Shown here piece after piece: positions 34,086 to 45,519 of a DNA stretch of 64,000 nt; position 1 is the stretch's first letter, and every line of letters begins with the position of its first letter. Source of the stretch: Pleomorphomonas oryzae DSM 16300 (lineage in GTDB: Bacteria > Pseudomonadota > Alphaproteobacteria > Rhizobiales > Pleomorphomonadaceae); contig NZ_AUHB01000010.1 of assembly GCF_000422965.1 (NCBI RefSeq), positions 119,915 through 183,914 of the forward strand. The letters are read 5' to 3'. A program made the translations under genes and the position numbers. The notes beneath the pieces were generated by a model. That model ran no database searches, was not told the origin of the DNA, and saw nothing but the letters and a program-made list of their open reading frames with translations.

Positions 34086-34099
34086 GAGTGAAGATCAAG

Positions 34100-34771
34100 A
34101 TGTTAAAATCCCTGCTGTCGATTGCCGCGCTCACTGCCGCAGCGACCGTGGCTGCTCCAGCGGTGGCTTCCGCCTCGCCTGCCCAAGTCACGGCCAACGT
34201 CAACCTTCGGGCCGGTCCGGGCACCCAGTATTATCCGGTGGTGGTGCTGCCAGCCGGCGCGCCCGTCGAACTCTACGGCTGCCTGCAAAGCTACACCTGG
34301 TGTGATGTCGCCTATGGTCCAGACCGCGGCTGGGTGTCGTCGCGCTATCTCTCAACCTTCTACAGCGGCCCGGTTTACCGTCCCCGGCCCTACCGGTCGG
34401 TGCCCTTCCTGACCTTCAATTTCGGCTACTGGGACAACCACTATACGGACCGGCCGTGGTATAGACATCGTCCGCGCTCGGATTGGGACGGTGGCCCGGA
34501 CTGGGGACGCGATCGTCCGGACTGGGATCGCCCGAGACCCGATTGGAATCGGCCGCGTTCAGAATGGGATCGGCCGCGTTCGGACTGGGATCGCCCTAGG
34601 TCGGATTGGAATCAGCCGCGTCCGGACTGGGATCGAGACCGCCCGAGGACAGATTGGAATAGGGACCGAGATGAGAATCGAAACCGTGATCCGCGTCGCG
34701 ATGGCAGGCCGGTTCAGCCGGGCTGCCAGCCCGATCAACCTGATTGCGTATCCATCTCGGGCAGCCATTGA
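34100..34771 (+). CDS. Secreted SH3b-domain protein with Asp-Trp/Arg-Pro repeat tail
   Basis: 223 residues from ATG 34100, which begins a clean signal peptide (MLKSLLSIAALTAAATVAAPAVASA). An in-frame ATG at 33974 would bury the signal behind the repeat. A bacterial SH3 domain follows (about 28-85): VNLRAGPGTQYYPVVVLPAG, ELYGCLQSYTWCDV, GWVSSRYLS. The C-terminal half is low complexity with about ten W-D-R-P-R-S/P-D units. SH3b domains bind peptidoglycan peptides or proteins; the basic/aromatic tail could bind cell-wall or nucleic acid polymers (inference). Followed 16 bases later by a second SH3b gene. Confidence 0.82.
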   Translation: MLKSLLSIAALTAAATVAAPAVASASPAQVTANVNLRAGPGTQYYPVVVLPAGAPVELYGCLQSYTWCDVAYGPDRGWVSSRYLSTFYSGPVYRPRPYRSVPFLTFNFGYWDNHYTDRPWYRHRPRSDWDGGPDWGRDRPDWDRPRPDWNRPRSEWDRPRSDWDRPRSDWNQPRPDWDRDRPRTDWNRDRDENRNRDPRRDGRPVQPGCQPDQPDCVSISGSH

Positions 34772-34787
34772 CCGGAGATAAACCGCG

Positions 34788-35687
34788 ATGAGGATGCGAT
34801 ATCTAGCCGCGCCGCTTTGTCTGGCGGGCCTGATTTCCTCCATGACCGGCGCGCTCGCCGCGCCGGCCGAAGTTCTGGCTGCGGTCAATCTGCGCACTGG
34901 CCCCGGCGCGCAGTACTATACGATCGTGACTCTGCCGCCCGGTACGCCGGTGGAGATCTACGGCTGTCTCAACGACGATGCCTGGTGCGATGTCGGCTAC
35001 GGCAACACGCGTGGCTGGATATCCTCGCGCTATCTCGGCACCGTCCGCAACTGGGCGCCGGAAGACCAGATCATGCGGCCGCCGGTGTTCTCGCCGCCGC
35101 CGATCTACCGCGAACCTCCCGTCTACGCCAATCCGCCGCCGGTCTACCGCCAGCCGCCGCAGGACGCCTATCCCGGTGACATCTACATCGAGCCGCCGCC
35201 GGTCTACGTTTACCGGCCGCCGGCCGACATGGGACCGGCCATGCCGGATCTGCCCCAGCCGAATGTCGGCGTCTACAGAGTGAGGCCGGGAATGCCGCGC
35301 ACCGCCGCACCGCCGCCGGTGGTAACGGGCCCACCGATGCCGGAGCTTCCCCAGCCGAACGGGACCTATCGGGCTGCACCGCAGACCGCGCCCCGGGTGG
35401 CCAGTACGCCACCGGCCACCGTACGCCCCGCGCCCACCGCGCCATCGACCACCGTGACACAGCCGACTGCACCTGTAACCCCACCCGTCGGGACGCAGCC
35501 GACAGTGCCCAGTGTGACGCAGCCGCCCCCCACCGTGACGCAGCCCGCCGCACCGTCGGTCGCCACCTCAGCCCCGCAGGCGACACCGACCGCGCCGGCC
35601 ACCGAGGCCAAGCCCAAATATGGCAGCGCGCTCGGCAAGCCCGGCGCGCCCTGCAAGTGGGTGAACGGCGTCTGCCGCAACGACTGA
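34788..35687 (+). CDS. Secreted SH3b-domain protein with long proline-rich tail
   Basis: 299 residues: signal peptide ([24 protein letters not shown]), SH3b domain ([29 protein letters not shown]... GWISSRYLG, about 30-88), then about 200 residues rich in Pro, Thr and Tyr (repeated P-P-P-V-Y and V-T-Q-P). It ends with a small conserved-looking C-terminal piece containing two cysteines ([12 protein letters not shown]). The SH3b domain is clearly paralogous to the upstream gene's, so the pair arose by duplication with divergent tails. GGAG precedes the ATG. Predicted periplasmic or envelope-spanning. Confidence 0.82.
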   Translation: MRMRYLAAPLCLAGLISSMTGALAAPAEVLAAVNLRTGPGAQYYTIVTLPPGTPVEIYGCLNDDAWCDVGYGNTRGWISSRYLGTVRNWAPEDQIMRPPVFSPPPIYREPPVYANPPPVYRQPPQDAYPGDIYIEPPPVYVYRPPADMGPAMPDLPQPNVGVYRVRPGMPRTAAPPPVVTGPPMPELPQPNGTYRAAPQTAPRVASTPPATVRPAPTAPSTTVTQPTAPVTPPVGTQPTVPSVTQPPPTVTQPAAPSVATSAPQATPTAPATEAKPKYGSALGKPGAPCKWVNGVCRND

Positions 35688-35793
35688 CGACCAGACACGG
35701 ATGACAGGGGCAACCCTGTCGTCCTGCTGCCATGCTCTGACCGCAGTGAGTGTGATAAGTTGGTCGTTCGCTCCCGACACCGATGAGTCCGCC

Positions 35794-38505
<2,712 letters not shown>

Positions 38506-38706
38506 GCGAGAGCTTGCGATCCACTCGTACATATCAGGTGCAGTGCGAAGATTGCCGTTTCGCGCTGATTGCGAGCATCTGGCTGCTCGACTCCCGTTTA
38601 TACTCGAATAGATCTGGCGATTTGTCCTGATGCGCTCGATTGCGGGAAACGCTACCCTCCTGGGTTGAGAAAGTTTCGCGTCAAGTAGCGGCGGAGGAGA
38701 ATAGAT

Positions 38707-39129
38707 ATGCGGTTCCTAATATTGGCTGCGCTGTGCCTGGGGATGGTGGGAACAGCGCGGTGCGAAGAGACTGTCACATTCAAATGCGCCGTCAAAGATT
38801 ATGAGTGGAACAGCCCCTATGATAAGAAGGACAAGGAGGTGGAGGAACTCAGCCGGAATAAAATATTCGAGATAACCGATGCGGGAGATCGGCTGAGGGT
38901 AAGATCAACCACAAAAAACGGCTACACTAGCGGAGTTGATTTTTTTATTATTGGGCGAAATAGTTCCTACATACTGGCGACAAGAAATGCCATGAATATT
39001 GGAGTCGGAACAATTGTTCTGGGATTGGGCGTGCAGCCAAATCCAGAAACGGGGAATATAGTCGCGACGCTGACGGACCAGACCTTCAAAGCCGTCTTTG
39101 TATTTCATCTCCTTTGTGATCAAAACTGA
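38707..39129 (+). CDS. Secreted protein of unknown family, A+T-richer than surroundings
   Basis: 140 residues; not recognised. A signal peptide (MRFLILAALCLGMVGTARC) precedes a beta-rich domain with two cysteines (TFKCAVK and HLLCDQN), probably one disulphide, and charged stretches (YDKKDKEVEELSR). GGAGGAGA precedes the ATG. Codons use many A/T third positions (aaa, aat, att), unlike the neighbours, suggesting recent acquisition. No partner gene is evident. Confidence 0.6.
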   Translation: MRFLILAALCLGMVGTARCEETVTFKCAVKDYEWNSPYDKKDKEVEELSRNKIFEITDAGDRLRVRSTTKNGYTSGVDFFIIGRNSSYILATRNAMNIGVGTIVLGLGVQPNPETGNIVATLTDQTFKAVFVFHLLCDQN

Positions 39130-39186
39130 GCAGCAGAATAGAAGCGCCAACCAGCTTCTCTCGAAGGACTTGGCGAAGGGACAAGC

Positions 39187-39576
39187 ATGCCGGCAGCCGA
39201 TCCCGACCTGGAGTTCTTTCGCACCCTCGAACAGAAGCTGCACCGCCCCGAGGTGCGACGGTCGCCTGATGCCGTACGCGCGCTCCTCGCCGATGAGTTC
39301 ATCGAGTTCGGCAGTTCCGGTACGGTCTACGACAAGGCTTCGATCGTGGCCGCCTTGGTCGAGGAATCCACTGCCGAAGCAGCTCTCGTTCCGGACGTGC
39401 ATCACTTCGCCGTTCAATCCATCGCTCCGGACGCCGTGCTCGTAACCTACCGAAGCAGCCGTCGCTACCCCGACGGGACAGGTACAAGAACCACGCTGCG
39501 CAGTTCCATCTGGAAGCTGATCGATGGTCGCTGGCAGATGCTGTTTCACCAGGGAACGGTTGTTCCGTCTCCCTGA
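39187..39576 (+). CDS. DUF4440 / NTF2-like (SnoaL fold) protein
   Basis: 129 residues. The cone-shaped NTF2-like fold is suggested by [36 protein letters not shown] near the N terminus. The alternating strand pattern ends [19 protein letters not shown], the typical DUF4440 C-terminal W-x-x-x-x-x-W-x-x-x-x-H-Q. Relatives range from enzymes to binding proteins; activity cannot be assigned. AAGGGA precedes the ATG. Confidence 0.78.
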   Translation: MPAADPDLEFFRTLEQKLHRPEVRRSPDAVRALLADEFIEFGSSGTVYDKASIVAALVEESTAEAALVPDVHHFAVQSIAPDAVLVTYRSSRRYPDGTGTRTTLRSSIWKLIDGRWQMLFHQGTVVPSP

Positions 39577-39769
39577 AGCTTGGCCTCCATCGCAGTTGGC
39601 TTCGTCAGCCTTTGGCGACTGACGCCCGCCGCCACAGAAACGCTGCCGACAGGGAACCATCCTTGCCCATCGCCGTTGCGAGTCTGCCGAAATCGCCACT
39701 GCCGCGATGTCGCCGGTACTGCTGTCATCCAGCGAAGTGTGCCTGTTGTCCGAGAACGGGGAGCCCAGC

Positions 39770-40669
39770 ATGCGAACAGTCAAGACGGATACCCTCGAGA
39801 TCGCCTATCTGGAGTCCGGACCGACCGAGGGTTGGCCGGTGGTACTCTCGCATGGCTTTCCCTATGACCCGCACGCCTATGACGAGGTCTCGCCTCGCCT
39901 GGCGGAAGCGGGTGCCAGGGTGATCGTTCCCTATCTGCGCGGCTTCGGGCCGACACGGTTCCTGTCGGACTCCACCATGCGCAGCGGCGAGCAGGCTGCC
40001 CTCGGCAAGGACCTCATCGATCTCCTCGACGCCCTCGGTATCGAACGGGCCGTTCTCGCCGGATATGACTGGGGTGGCCTCGCCTCCTGCGTGGCGACAG
40101 CCCTGTGGCCGGAGCGGGTGACGGCCCTGGTATCCTATGCCGGCTACGACGTCATCGACGTGGAGCGACTCGGCCATGCCTATGCGCCAGGTCTCGAACT
40201 GGCGGTCTGGTATCAGCATCTGTTCCAGCAGGAGCGCGGCCGGGAATGCCTGTCGCTGCACCGGCGCGAACTGTGCCGCATCCTGTGGCAGCAGTGGTCG
40301 CCGACCTGGGCCTTCGACGACGCGACCTTCGAGCGAACGGCCGTCTCCCTGGACAACCCGGATTTCGTCGACGTGGTGATCCACGCCTATCGCTTCAGCT
40401 TCGGTCTGGCGGCGGGTGACCCGGAGCTCGCTGCGCTGGAAACCCGGTTGGCGGGAAAACCGCCCATCACCGTTCCCGCCGTCACGCTCGATGGCACGCA
40501 GGATCCGCTGAAACCGGGCGGCACCGCCGACCATGCTTCGATGTTCAAAGGCCGGCACGAACATCGCGTCGTGCAATGCGGGCATAATCTGCCCTGGGAG
40601 GCGCCACGCGAGTTCGCCGATGCTGTTCTCACCGTGCAAGCGTGGACTGACGAGGCCGTCCGCGCCTGA
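39770..40669 (+). CDS. Alpha/beta hydrolase, epoxide-hydrolase/haloalkane-dehalogenase type
   Basis: 299 residues. The oxyanion motif is H-G-F-P (residues near 30), and the nucleophile elbow is G-Y-D-W-G-G, that is, an aspartate instead of serine. That places it with soluble epoxide hydrolases and dehalogenases rather than esterases. The base is probably the His of QCGHNLPWEAP near the C terminus. GGGGAG precedes the ATG at 39770, which is preferred to the upstream start at 39707. Substrate unknown. Confidence 0.82.
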   Translation: MRTVKTDTLEIAYLESGPTEGWPVVLSHGFPYDPHAYDEVSPRLAEAGARVIVPYLRGFGPTRFLSDSTMRSGEQAALGKDLIDLLDALGIERAVLAGYDWGGLASCVATALWPERVTALVSYAGYDVIDVERLGHAYAPGLELAVWYQHLFQQERGRECLSLHRRELCRILWQQWSPTWAFDDATFERTAVSLDNPDFVDVVIHAYRFSFGLAAGDPELAALETRLAGKPPITVPAVTLDGTQDPLKPGGTADHASMFKGRHEHRVVQCGHNLPWEAPREFADAVLTVQAWTDEAVRA

Positions 40670-40681
40670 CGATGGAGAGCT

Positions 40682-41536
40682 CTACCTTCCCCGCCTCAGC
40701 CCTCGCTGCCCCAAGAGAATGCTGGCGAAGATCAGGGCGATACCCAGCCATTGCAGGAGCGACAGGGTCTCGTTCTTGAACAGCCAACCGAGCGCAACGG
40801 CCGTCACCGGGCTGAGGAAACCGAGCTGTGCCACGAGGTTGGGATTGAGCCGGGCGACGCCACGGAACCAGATGAGGTAGGTGAGGCCGGCGCCGATCAG
40901 GCCGAGGTATGCGATGCCGACCAGGTTATGAGCCGTGAAACCGGCGAGCGCCGGAAGGTTGCCGATGAGCGCCGGCAGCAGCAGGATGCCGCCCGCCGTC
41001 AGTTGCCAGGCGGTGAAGGTGAGCAGCGGTACCGGCGGCTGCCAGCGCCGCGTCAGTACGGTGCCCAGCGCCATCGACAAGGCGCCGGCCAGGCCCGCCA
41101 CGATACCGGTGGCATCGAGCGCCGCGCTAGGCTTCAGGATCAACAGGCCAACACCCAGGGCACCGCCCACCGCGGCGGCGATCGACACGGTTCTGACCGG
41201 CGTCCCCACGAAAAACCGCGCCAGGAACACCACGACCAGCGGCTGGACCGCCCCCACCGTGGCGGCGACGCCGCCCGGCAGCCGATAGGCGGCGGTGAAC
41301 AGCATCCACCAGAAGAAGGAGAAGTTGAGCGCGCCCAGCAGAAAGACGCGCGGCCACCAGATGCCGACAGGCAGTTGACGGGTGATCAAAAGCAGCAGCA
41401 GGCCAGCCGGCAAAGCCCTGAGGAGCGAGACCAGCAGTGGATCGAGCCCCGGCAGATAGGTCACCGTCACGATATAGGTGCTGCCCCAAATGAGCGGCGC
41501 CAGGGCGGTCAGCGCGATGTCGGAAAGCCGGTGCAT
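40682..41536 (-). CDS. DMT superfamily (EamA) exporter with MarR-type operator upstream
   Basis: 284 residues and ten predicted helices in two EamA halves (LTALAPLIWGSTYIVTVTYLPG; PGGVAATVGAVQPLVVVFLAR; GLIGAGLTYLIWFRGVARL; LGIALIFASILLGQRGLR). GGAG five bases before the ATG at 41536 fixes the start. A PecM-like metabolite or toxin exporter is the broad family assignment. A palindrome 13 bases upstream (41549-41566) looks like a MarR-family operator. It converges on the hydrolase gene, with a 12-base gap. Confidence 0.85.
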   Translation of the reverse strand: MHRLSDIALTALAPLIWGSTYIVTVTYLPGLDPLLVSLLRALPAGLLLLLITRQLPVGIWWPRVFLLGALNFSFFWWMLFTAAYRLPGGVAATVGAVQPLVVVFLARFFVGTPVRTVSIAAAVGGALGVGLLILKPSAALDATGIVAGLAGALSMALGTVLTRRWQPPVPLLTFTAWQLTAGGILLLPALIGNLPALAGFTAHNLVGIAYLGLIGAGLTYLIWFRGVARLNPNLVAQLGFLSPVTAVALGWLFKNETLSLLQWLGIALIFASILLGQRGLRRGR

Positions 41537-41548
41537 GATCACTCCAAT

Positions 41549-41566
41549 TATCTCGACATCAAGATA
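41549..41566 (-). promoter_or_regulatory. MarR-type palindromic operator
   Basis: TATCTCGACATCAAGATA is an 18-bp near-palindrome (14 of 18 positions symmetric) of the TATCTTGA/TCAAGATA type bound by MarR regulators. It lies 13 bases before the exporter start, where a repressor would block initiation. No marR gene is adjacent. Confidence 0.55.
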
Positions 41567-41776
41567 AATCGACAAATCTTGCCGTCAAGAGATCGTCCGA
41601 TCACACCTCCGGCATGAACGGCTAAGCCGCCGTCCGCGTCGGCACGATCGCGCCTCAGCCTGCCGACCGTGGCGGGCCAGACGTTGGGTAAGATGCCGGC
41701 CGGTCACGGAAATCGGGTGGGCGCAACGCAGCGAACATGACAAGCTGCCACGTCTTTCCTCGCCCGAGTCCTTCCC

Positions 41777-42397
41777 ATGAAATGCCTCGTCGTCGTCGCC
41801 CACCCGTTGCCGGACAGTCTCTGCCGGTCGCTGGCCCGCTTTGCCACGGAACGGCTGGAAGCGGCCGGCCATCAGGTGGTCGTCGAGGATCTCTATGGCG
41901 CCGGCTTCGATGCCGCGCTGACCGAGACCGAACGCCGCAGCTATTACGCCGCCGCCTTCGACGCCTCGGCTTTGGCAGGCGAAGCGGCCCGGCTCACCGA
42001 GGCCGAGGCGCTGGTGTTGGTGTTTCCCACCTGGTGGTATGGCTTTCCGGCCATCCTGAAGGGCTGGTTCGACCGCGTCTGGTCGCCGGGCATCGCCTTC
42101 GACCACGCGGCGAATTTCGGCCCGATCAAGCCGCGCCTCAAGCTTGCTCGCGTGCTGGCGATCACCACGCTCGGCTCGCCCTGGTGGATCGACACGCTGG
42201 TGCTGTGGCAGCCGGTGCGGCGCATCCTGCGCATTGCCATTCTCGGCGCCTGTGCCCGCGGCGTCCGCTTCGCCATGCTGTCGCTACACTCGGCCGAGAA
42301 GCCGACCCCGGAACGGGTGACGCGTTTCGAGCAGCGCATCGCCAACGTCCTCGACCGGTGGCGGCAGGCTGAGGAATCGCCTCCTCTCAGGCTATGA
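41777..42397 (+). CDS. NAD(P)H dehydrogenase (quinone)/flavodoxin-fold, KefF/NQO1-like
   Basis: 206 residues. The FMN-binding start is MKCLVVVAHPLPDSLCRSLA. The family signature EALVLVFPTWWYGFPAILKGWFDRVW is followed by GIAFDH. These enzymes are cytosolic two-electron quinone reductases that protect against redox cycling. It is divergent from the DMT exporter and overlaps the convergent MFS gene by 11 bases at its 3' end. Confidence 0.87.
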   Translation: MKCLVVVAHPLPDSLCRSLARFATERLEAAGHQVVVEDLYGAGFDAALTETERRSYYAAAFDASALAGEAARLTEAEALVLVFPTWWYGFPAILKGWFDRVWSPGIAFDHAANFGPIKPRLKLARVLAITTLGSPWWIDTLVLWQPVRRILRIAILGACARGVRFAMLSLHSAEKPTPERVTRFEQRIANVLDRWRQAEESPPLRL

Positions 42398-43676
42398 CGG
42401 CAGTCTCGGCCGACTTATCGGACCGCACAAGGACCATGCACACCACGCCGAAGACGAGAACGAGCGCCAGAACGTCGAGGCCGATACGATAGTCGGCGGT
42501 CGCGCTCTTCAGCCACCCCATGATGTACGGCCCGAAAAAGCCGCCGGTGTTGCCGATCGAGTTGATCAACGCCACGCCGACGGCGGCGGCGAGGCCACCC
42601 ATGCGCGCGGTGGTGAACGCCCAGAACGGCCCGATCACCGACCAGAGCCCGATCAGCGCCAGCGACAACGCGACGAGGCTGCCGATAAGGCCGGTGGCCG
42701 CACCGGCAAGAACGCAGCCGATCGACGCCAGGACGAGCGCGCCGATCACATGCAGCTTTCGCTCGCCAAGGCGGTCGGAATTCCAGCCGATCGCCAGCAT
42801 GCCCAGAATGGCCGCGAGGAAGGGGATCGCGTTGTACCATCCGAGCAGCGACAGGTCGCTGCCGCCGAGGATCTCCTTCAGGATCTGCGGCATCCAGAAG
42901 GCCACGCCATACATGCAGAGCACCATGCAGAAATAGACGATGCCCAGAAGACCCACCTTCCAGAACAGGTCGCGCCCGATCAGGTTGAACTGGTGTAGTT
43001 CCAGGTATCCCGCTTCCCGGTCCAGGGCGGTCTGGAGCGCCGACTTCTCTCCGTCCGTCAGCCATTTCGCCGCCTTGGGCGTATTCGGCAGCGCAAAGAG
43101 AACCAGCACCCCCAGAACGATCGCCGGTATTCCTTCGAGGGCAAACAACCATTGCCAGCCGCGCAAGCCCCACAGGCTGTCCAGCCCGAGGAGTGACATC
43201 GACAGCGGGCTGCCCACCAGTCCAGCCACCGCCGTCGAGGACGCGAGGATCGACAGCGCCCGAGCGCGGTCTTTCGGAAGAAGCCACTGATTGAGATAGA
43301 GGATCGCGCCCGGCAGGAAGCCCGCCTCGGCGATGCCCAATAGAAAGCGGCAAAGATAAAACGTCGCCTCGTTATGGACGAAGGCCGTCAGCGCGGAAAT
43401 GACGCCCCAGCTGATCATGATCCTGGAGATCCACAGCTTGGCGCCGACGCGCCGTAGGATGAGGTTGCTCGGTACTTCGAACAGCACGTAACCGGCAAAG
43501 AACAGCCCGGCACCGAGGCCATAGGCGGCCGGCGACAGGCCGAGATCCTGGTTGAGCTGAAGCGCGGCAAAGCTGACGTTGATGCGGTCGAGATAGGCCG
43601 CCACATAGCCAAGGCAAAGCAACGGCAGAATTCTCAGGGCAACTTTGCCGGAGCTGAACCGCAGGACGTCTTGCAT
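42387..43676 (-). CDS. MFS transporter, anion:cation symporter (ACS) family
   Basis: 429 residues with twelve predicted helices. The ACS features are clear: GYVAAYLDRINVSFAALQLNQDLG near the N terminus, the GYVLFEVPSNLILRRVGAK loop, and FLLGIAEAGFLPGAILYLNQW. ACS members import tartrate, glucarate, phthalate, hydroxyphenylacetate and similar organic anions. The start at 43676 gives the usual short cytoplasmic N terminus (a GTG at 43697 is possible). No catabolic genes flank it, so the substrate is open. Confidence 0.88.
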   Translation of the reverse strand: MQDVLRFSSGKVALRILPLLCLGYVAAYLDRINVSFAALQLNQDLGLSPAAYGLGAGLFFAGYVLFEVPSNLILRRVGAKLWISRIMISWGVISALTAFVHNEATFYLCRFLLGIAEAGFLPGAILYLNQWLLPKDRARALSILASSTAVAGLVGSPLSMSLLGLDSLWGLRGWQWLFALEGIPAIVLGVLVLFALPNTPKAAKWLTDGEKSALQTALDREAGYLELHQFNLIGRDLFWKVGLLGIVYFCMVLCMYGVAFWMPQILKEILGGSDLSLLGWYNAIPFLAAILGMLAIGWNSDRLGERKLHVIGALVLASIGCVLAGAATGLIGSLVALSLALIGLWSVIGPFWAFTTARMGGLAAAVGVALINSIGNTGGFFGPYIMGWLKSATADYRIGLDVLALVLVFGVVCMVLVRSDKSAETAVIA

Positions 43677-43875
43677 ATCGTTCTCACCTTCCGGCACGCG
43701 TCGATCAGACCGTCTTTGAGAAATGCCGGACCTTCTGCCTCATAGCGATCTTCAGGCCTCGTGCCGAGAGCTTTCTCTCCGACGATTCTCTCCGTCTGCC
43801 AGACGGCGTCGCATTCCCGCCTCGTTGCGTCCCGGTTGATGCCAACCTGCCACGAGTTGCCCCGTTCGGATTGTG

Positions 43876-43888
43876 GCCTATATTAGGC
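43876..43888. promoter_or_regulatory. Short palindrome upstream of pirin gene
   Basis: GCCTA-TAT-TAGGC lies 31 bases before the pirin start, in a locally A+T-rich spot. It could be an operator; there is no independent support. Confidence 0.3.
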
Positions 43889-43919
43889 AAAATTTCGTAG
43901 CCGTCCGGAAGGGGACTTC

Positions 43920-44792
43920 ATGCGTAGCGTCACTGCCGTCCATCCTGCCCATCGTGACGACATCGCCGATCTCGTCACCCGCCGGCCACTGCCGGGCCCC
44001 GATCTTGAGCAGGTGGACCCCTTCCTGTTCCTCAATCACCATGGCCCGCAGGTCTACCCACCGAACAACCAGGGCCTGCCCTTCGGCCCGCACCCGCACC
44101 GTGGCTTCGAGACGGTGACCTTCATCCTGCAGGGCAGCCTGTCGCATCTCGACAGCGGCGGCCACGAGAGCATCATCGAGGCAGGCGGCGTGCAGTGGAT
44201 GACCGCCGGCTCCGGCCTCGTCCACGCCGAGCTGTCGCCGGATGAGTTCCGGCGCGACGGTGGACCGCTGGAAATCCTCCAGCTTTGGGTCAACCTGCCA
44301 CCGGCCCTGAAGATGACCGAGCCGCGCTACACCGGCGTGCAGAAGGACGACATTCCCGCTCTATCGATCGCCGCCGGCAACGGCACGCTTCACCTTGTCG
44401 CCGGTGAATTTGCCGGAGCCACCGGCCCGATCGAGTCGCTCACCGACGTCTTCATGTCGACCATCGAGTTGAAGGGCGGCGCCAAGACGGCGCTGCAGGT
44501 GGAAAAGGGGCGACACGTTTTCCTCTACGTCGTCTCCGGCCGGGTCGATGTCATGGGAACCCAGGTCGACAAGTGGAACCTGGTGGAACTCTCCGACAAC
44601 GAGGACAGCTTCATCGTCGGCGCCGCCGACGACAGCGTGCTGCTGTTCGGCCACGCCCTGCCGATCGGCGAGCCGGTGGTGGCGCACGGCCCCTTCGTCA
44701 TGAACACCGAGGATGAGATCAGGCAGGCCTTTGCCGATTACCGCGACGGCAGGTTTGGCGATCCGGCCAAGCTCATCAAGGCGGGAGACTAG
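43920..44792 (+). CDS. Pirin family bicupin protein
   Basis: 290 residues with two cupin domains. The N-terminal one holds the metal-binding set: the H-P-H-R-G-F-E-T-V-T stretch, then HLDSGGH and the later Glu/His around LVHAELSP. The pirin signature GDVQWMTAG is present as GGVQWMTAGSGLVHAE. Bacterial pirins range from quercetinase-like dioxygenases to regulators of pyruvate dehydrogenase. The iron-binding set appears complete, so enzymatic activity is possible. GGGG precedes the ATG. Confidence 0.9.
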   Translation: MRSVTAVHPAHRDDIADLVTRRPLPGPDLEQVDPFLFLNHHGPQVYPPNNQGLPFGPHPHRGFETVTFILQGSLSHLDSGGHESIIEAGGVQWMTAGSGLVHAELSPDEFRRDGGPLEILQLWVNLPPALKMTEPRYTGVQKDDIPALSIAAGNGTLHLVAGEFAGATGPIESLTDVFMSTIELKGGAKTALQVEKGRHVFLYVVSGRVDVMGTQVDKWNLVELSDNEDSFIVGAADDSVLLFGHALPIGEPVVAHGPFVMNTEDEIRQAFADYRDGRFGDPAKLIKAGD

Positions 44793-44899
44793 CGCTTCTC
44801 GTCTTTTCGTTCGGCTGTAATCTCCCCGGTGTCTTCTGGAACCAGCGCGTCGATGATACCATCTTACCAATTAAGCATCGATCGAAGGACGGTAGCACT

Positions 44900-45112
44900 A
44901 TGTCTGCGACAGCTAAGCTTTCTTCCAAATTCCAGATCTCCATTCCCAAGGAAGTTCGCGCAGAGCAGAAATGGGAGGCGGGACAGGAATTCGCGTTCAT
45001 TCCCAAGGGGACTGGCGTTCTGCTCATTCCGGTGCCGAAGCTCAAGGACCTCGTTGGCGTCGCAGCCGGGATAGATACAGATGGCTACCGCGACCGCGAG
45101 GATCGGTATTGA
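44900..45112 (+). CDS. AbrB/MazE-type antitoxin
   Basis: 70 residues. The swapped-hairpin DNA-binding domain is at the N terminus (AKLSSKFQISIPKEVRAEQKWEAG). The C-terminal part (LKDLVGVAAGIDTDGYRDREDRY) is the flexible toxin-binding tail. AAGGA lies ten bases before the ATG. The stop overlaps the VapC start by one base (TGATG). It should neutralise the toxin and repress its own promoter. Confidence 0.87.
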   Translation: MSATAKLSSKFQISIPKEVRAEQKWEAGQEFAFIPKGTGVLLIPVPKLKDLVGVAAGIDTDGYRDREDRY

Positions 45113-45519
45113 TGCGTGTCGTGGATACCTCCGCATGGATTGAATACCTAAGCGATTCCCATGCAGGGCGGATTGTCGGGCAAGAACTCCCCTCGCCGGA
45201 GAACTGGATTGTTCCCACGATCGTCCAGCTCGAACTTGTGAAGTTCTTCACCCGCAAAGTCGGTGAACGCACGGCTGACGAAGTGTTCGCGATCAGCCAA
45301 GGATATGCGGTCATCCCGCTCGATGCCAAGATCGCATTTGCGGCCGCCGAGGTGTGCAGGCTGTACAGACTGGCTACCGCCGACGCCATTATTTACGCCA
45401 CCGCACAGCGACTCGGCGCCGATCTTCTGACCTGCGACGCACATTTCAAAGAGTTGGATGGTGTCCGCTACGTGCCGAAATCGGCCGCTGCGGTAAAACC
45501 TGACGAGGCAGGCTCCTAG
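45112..45519 (+). CDS. VapC-type PIN-domain toxin
   Basis: 135 residues. The four acidic residues of the PIN active site are present: Asp5 (VVDTSAWIEYL), Glu41 (QLELVKF), Asp91 (ATADAIIYA) and Asp109 (TCDAHF). A Mg2+-dependent endoribonuclease activity on tRNA or rRNA is expected from the family. Paired with the AbrB-type antitoxin, it forms a type II toxin-antitoxin module. Its last four bases overlap the convergent moaE gene. Confidence 0.9.
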   Translation: MRVVDTSAWIEYLSDSHAGRIVGQELPSPENWIVPTIVQLELVKFFTRKVGERTADEVFAISQGYAVIPLDAKIAFAAAEVCRLYRLATADAIIYATAQRLGADLLTCDAHFKELDGVRYVPKSAAAVKPDEAGS

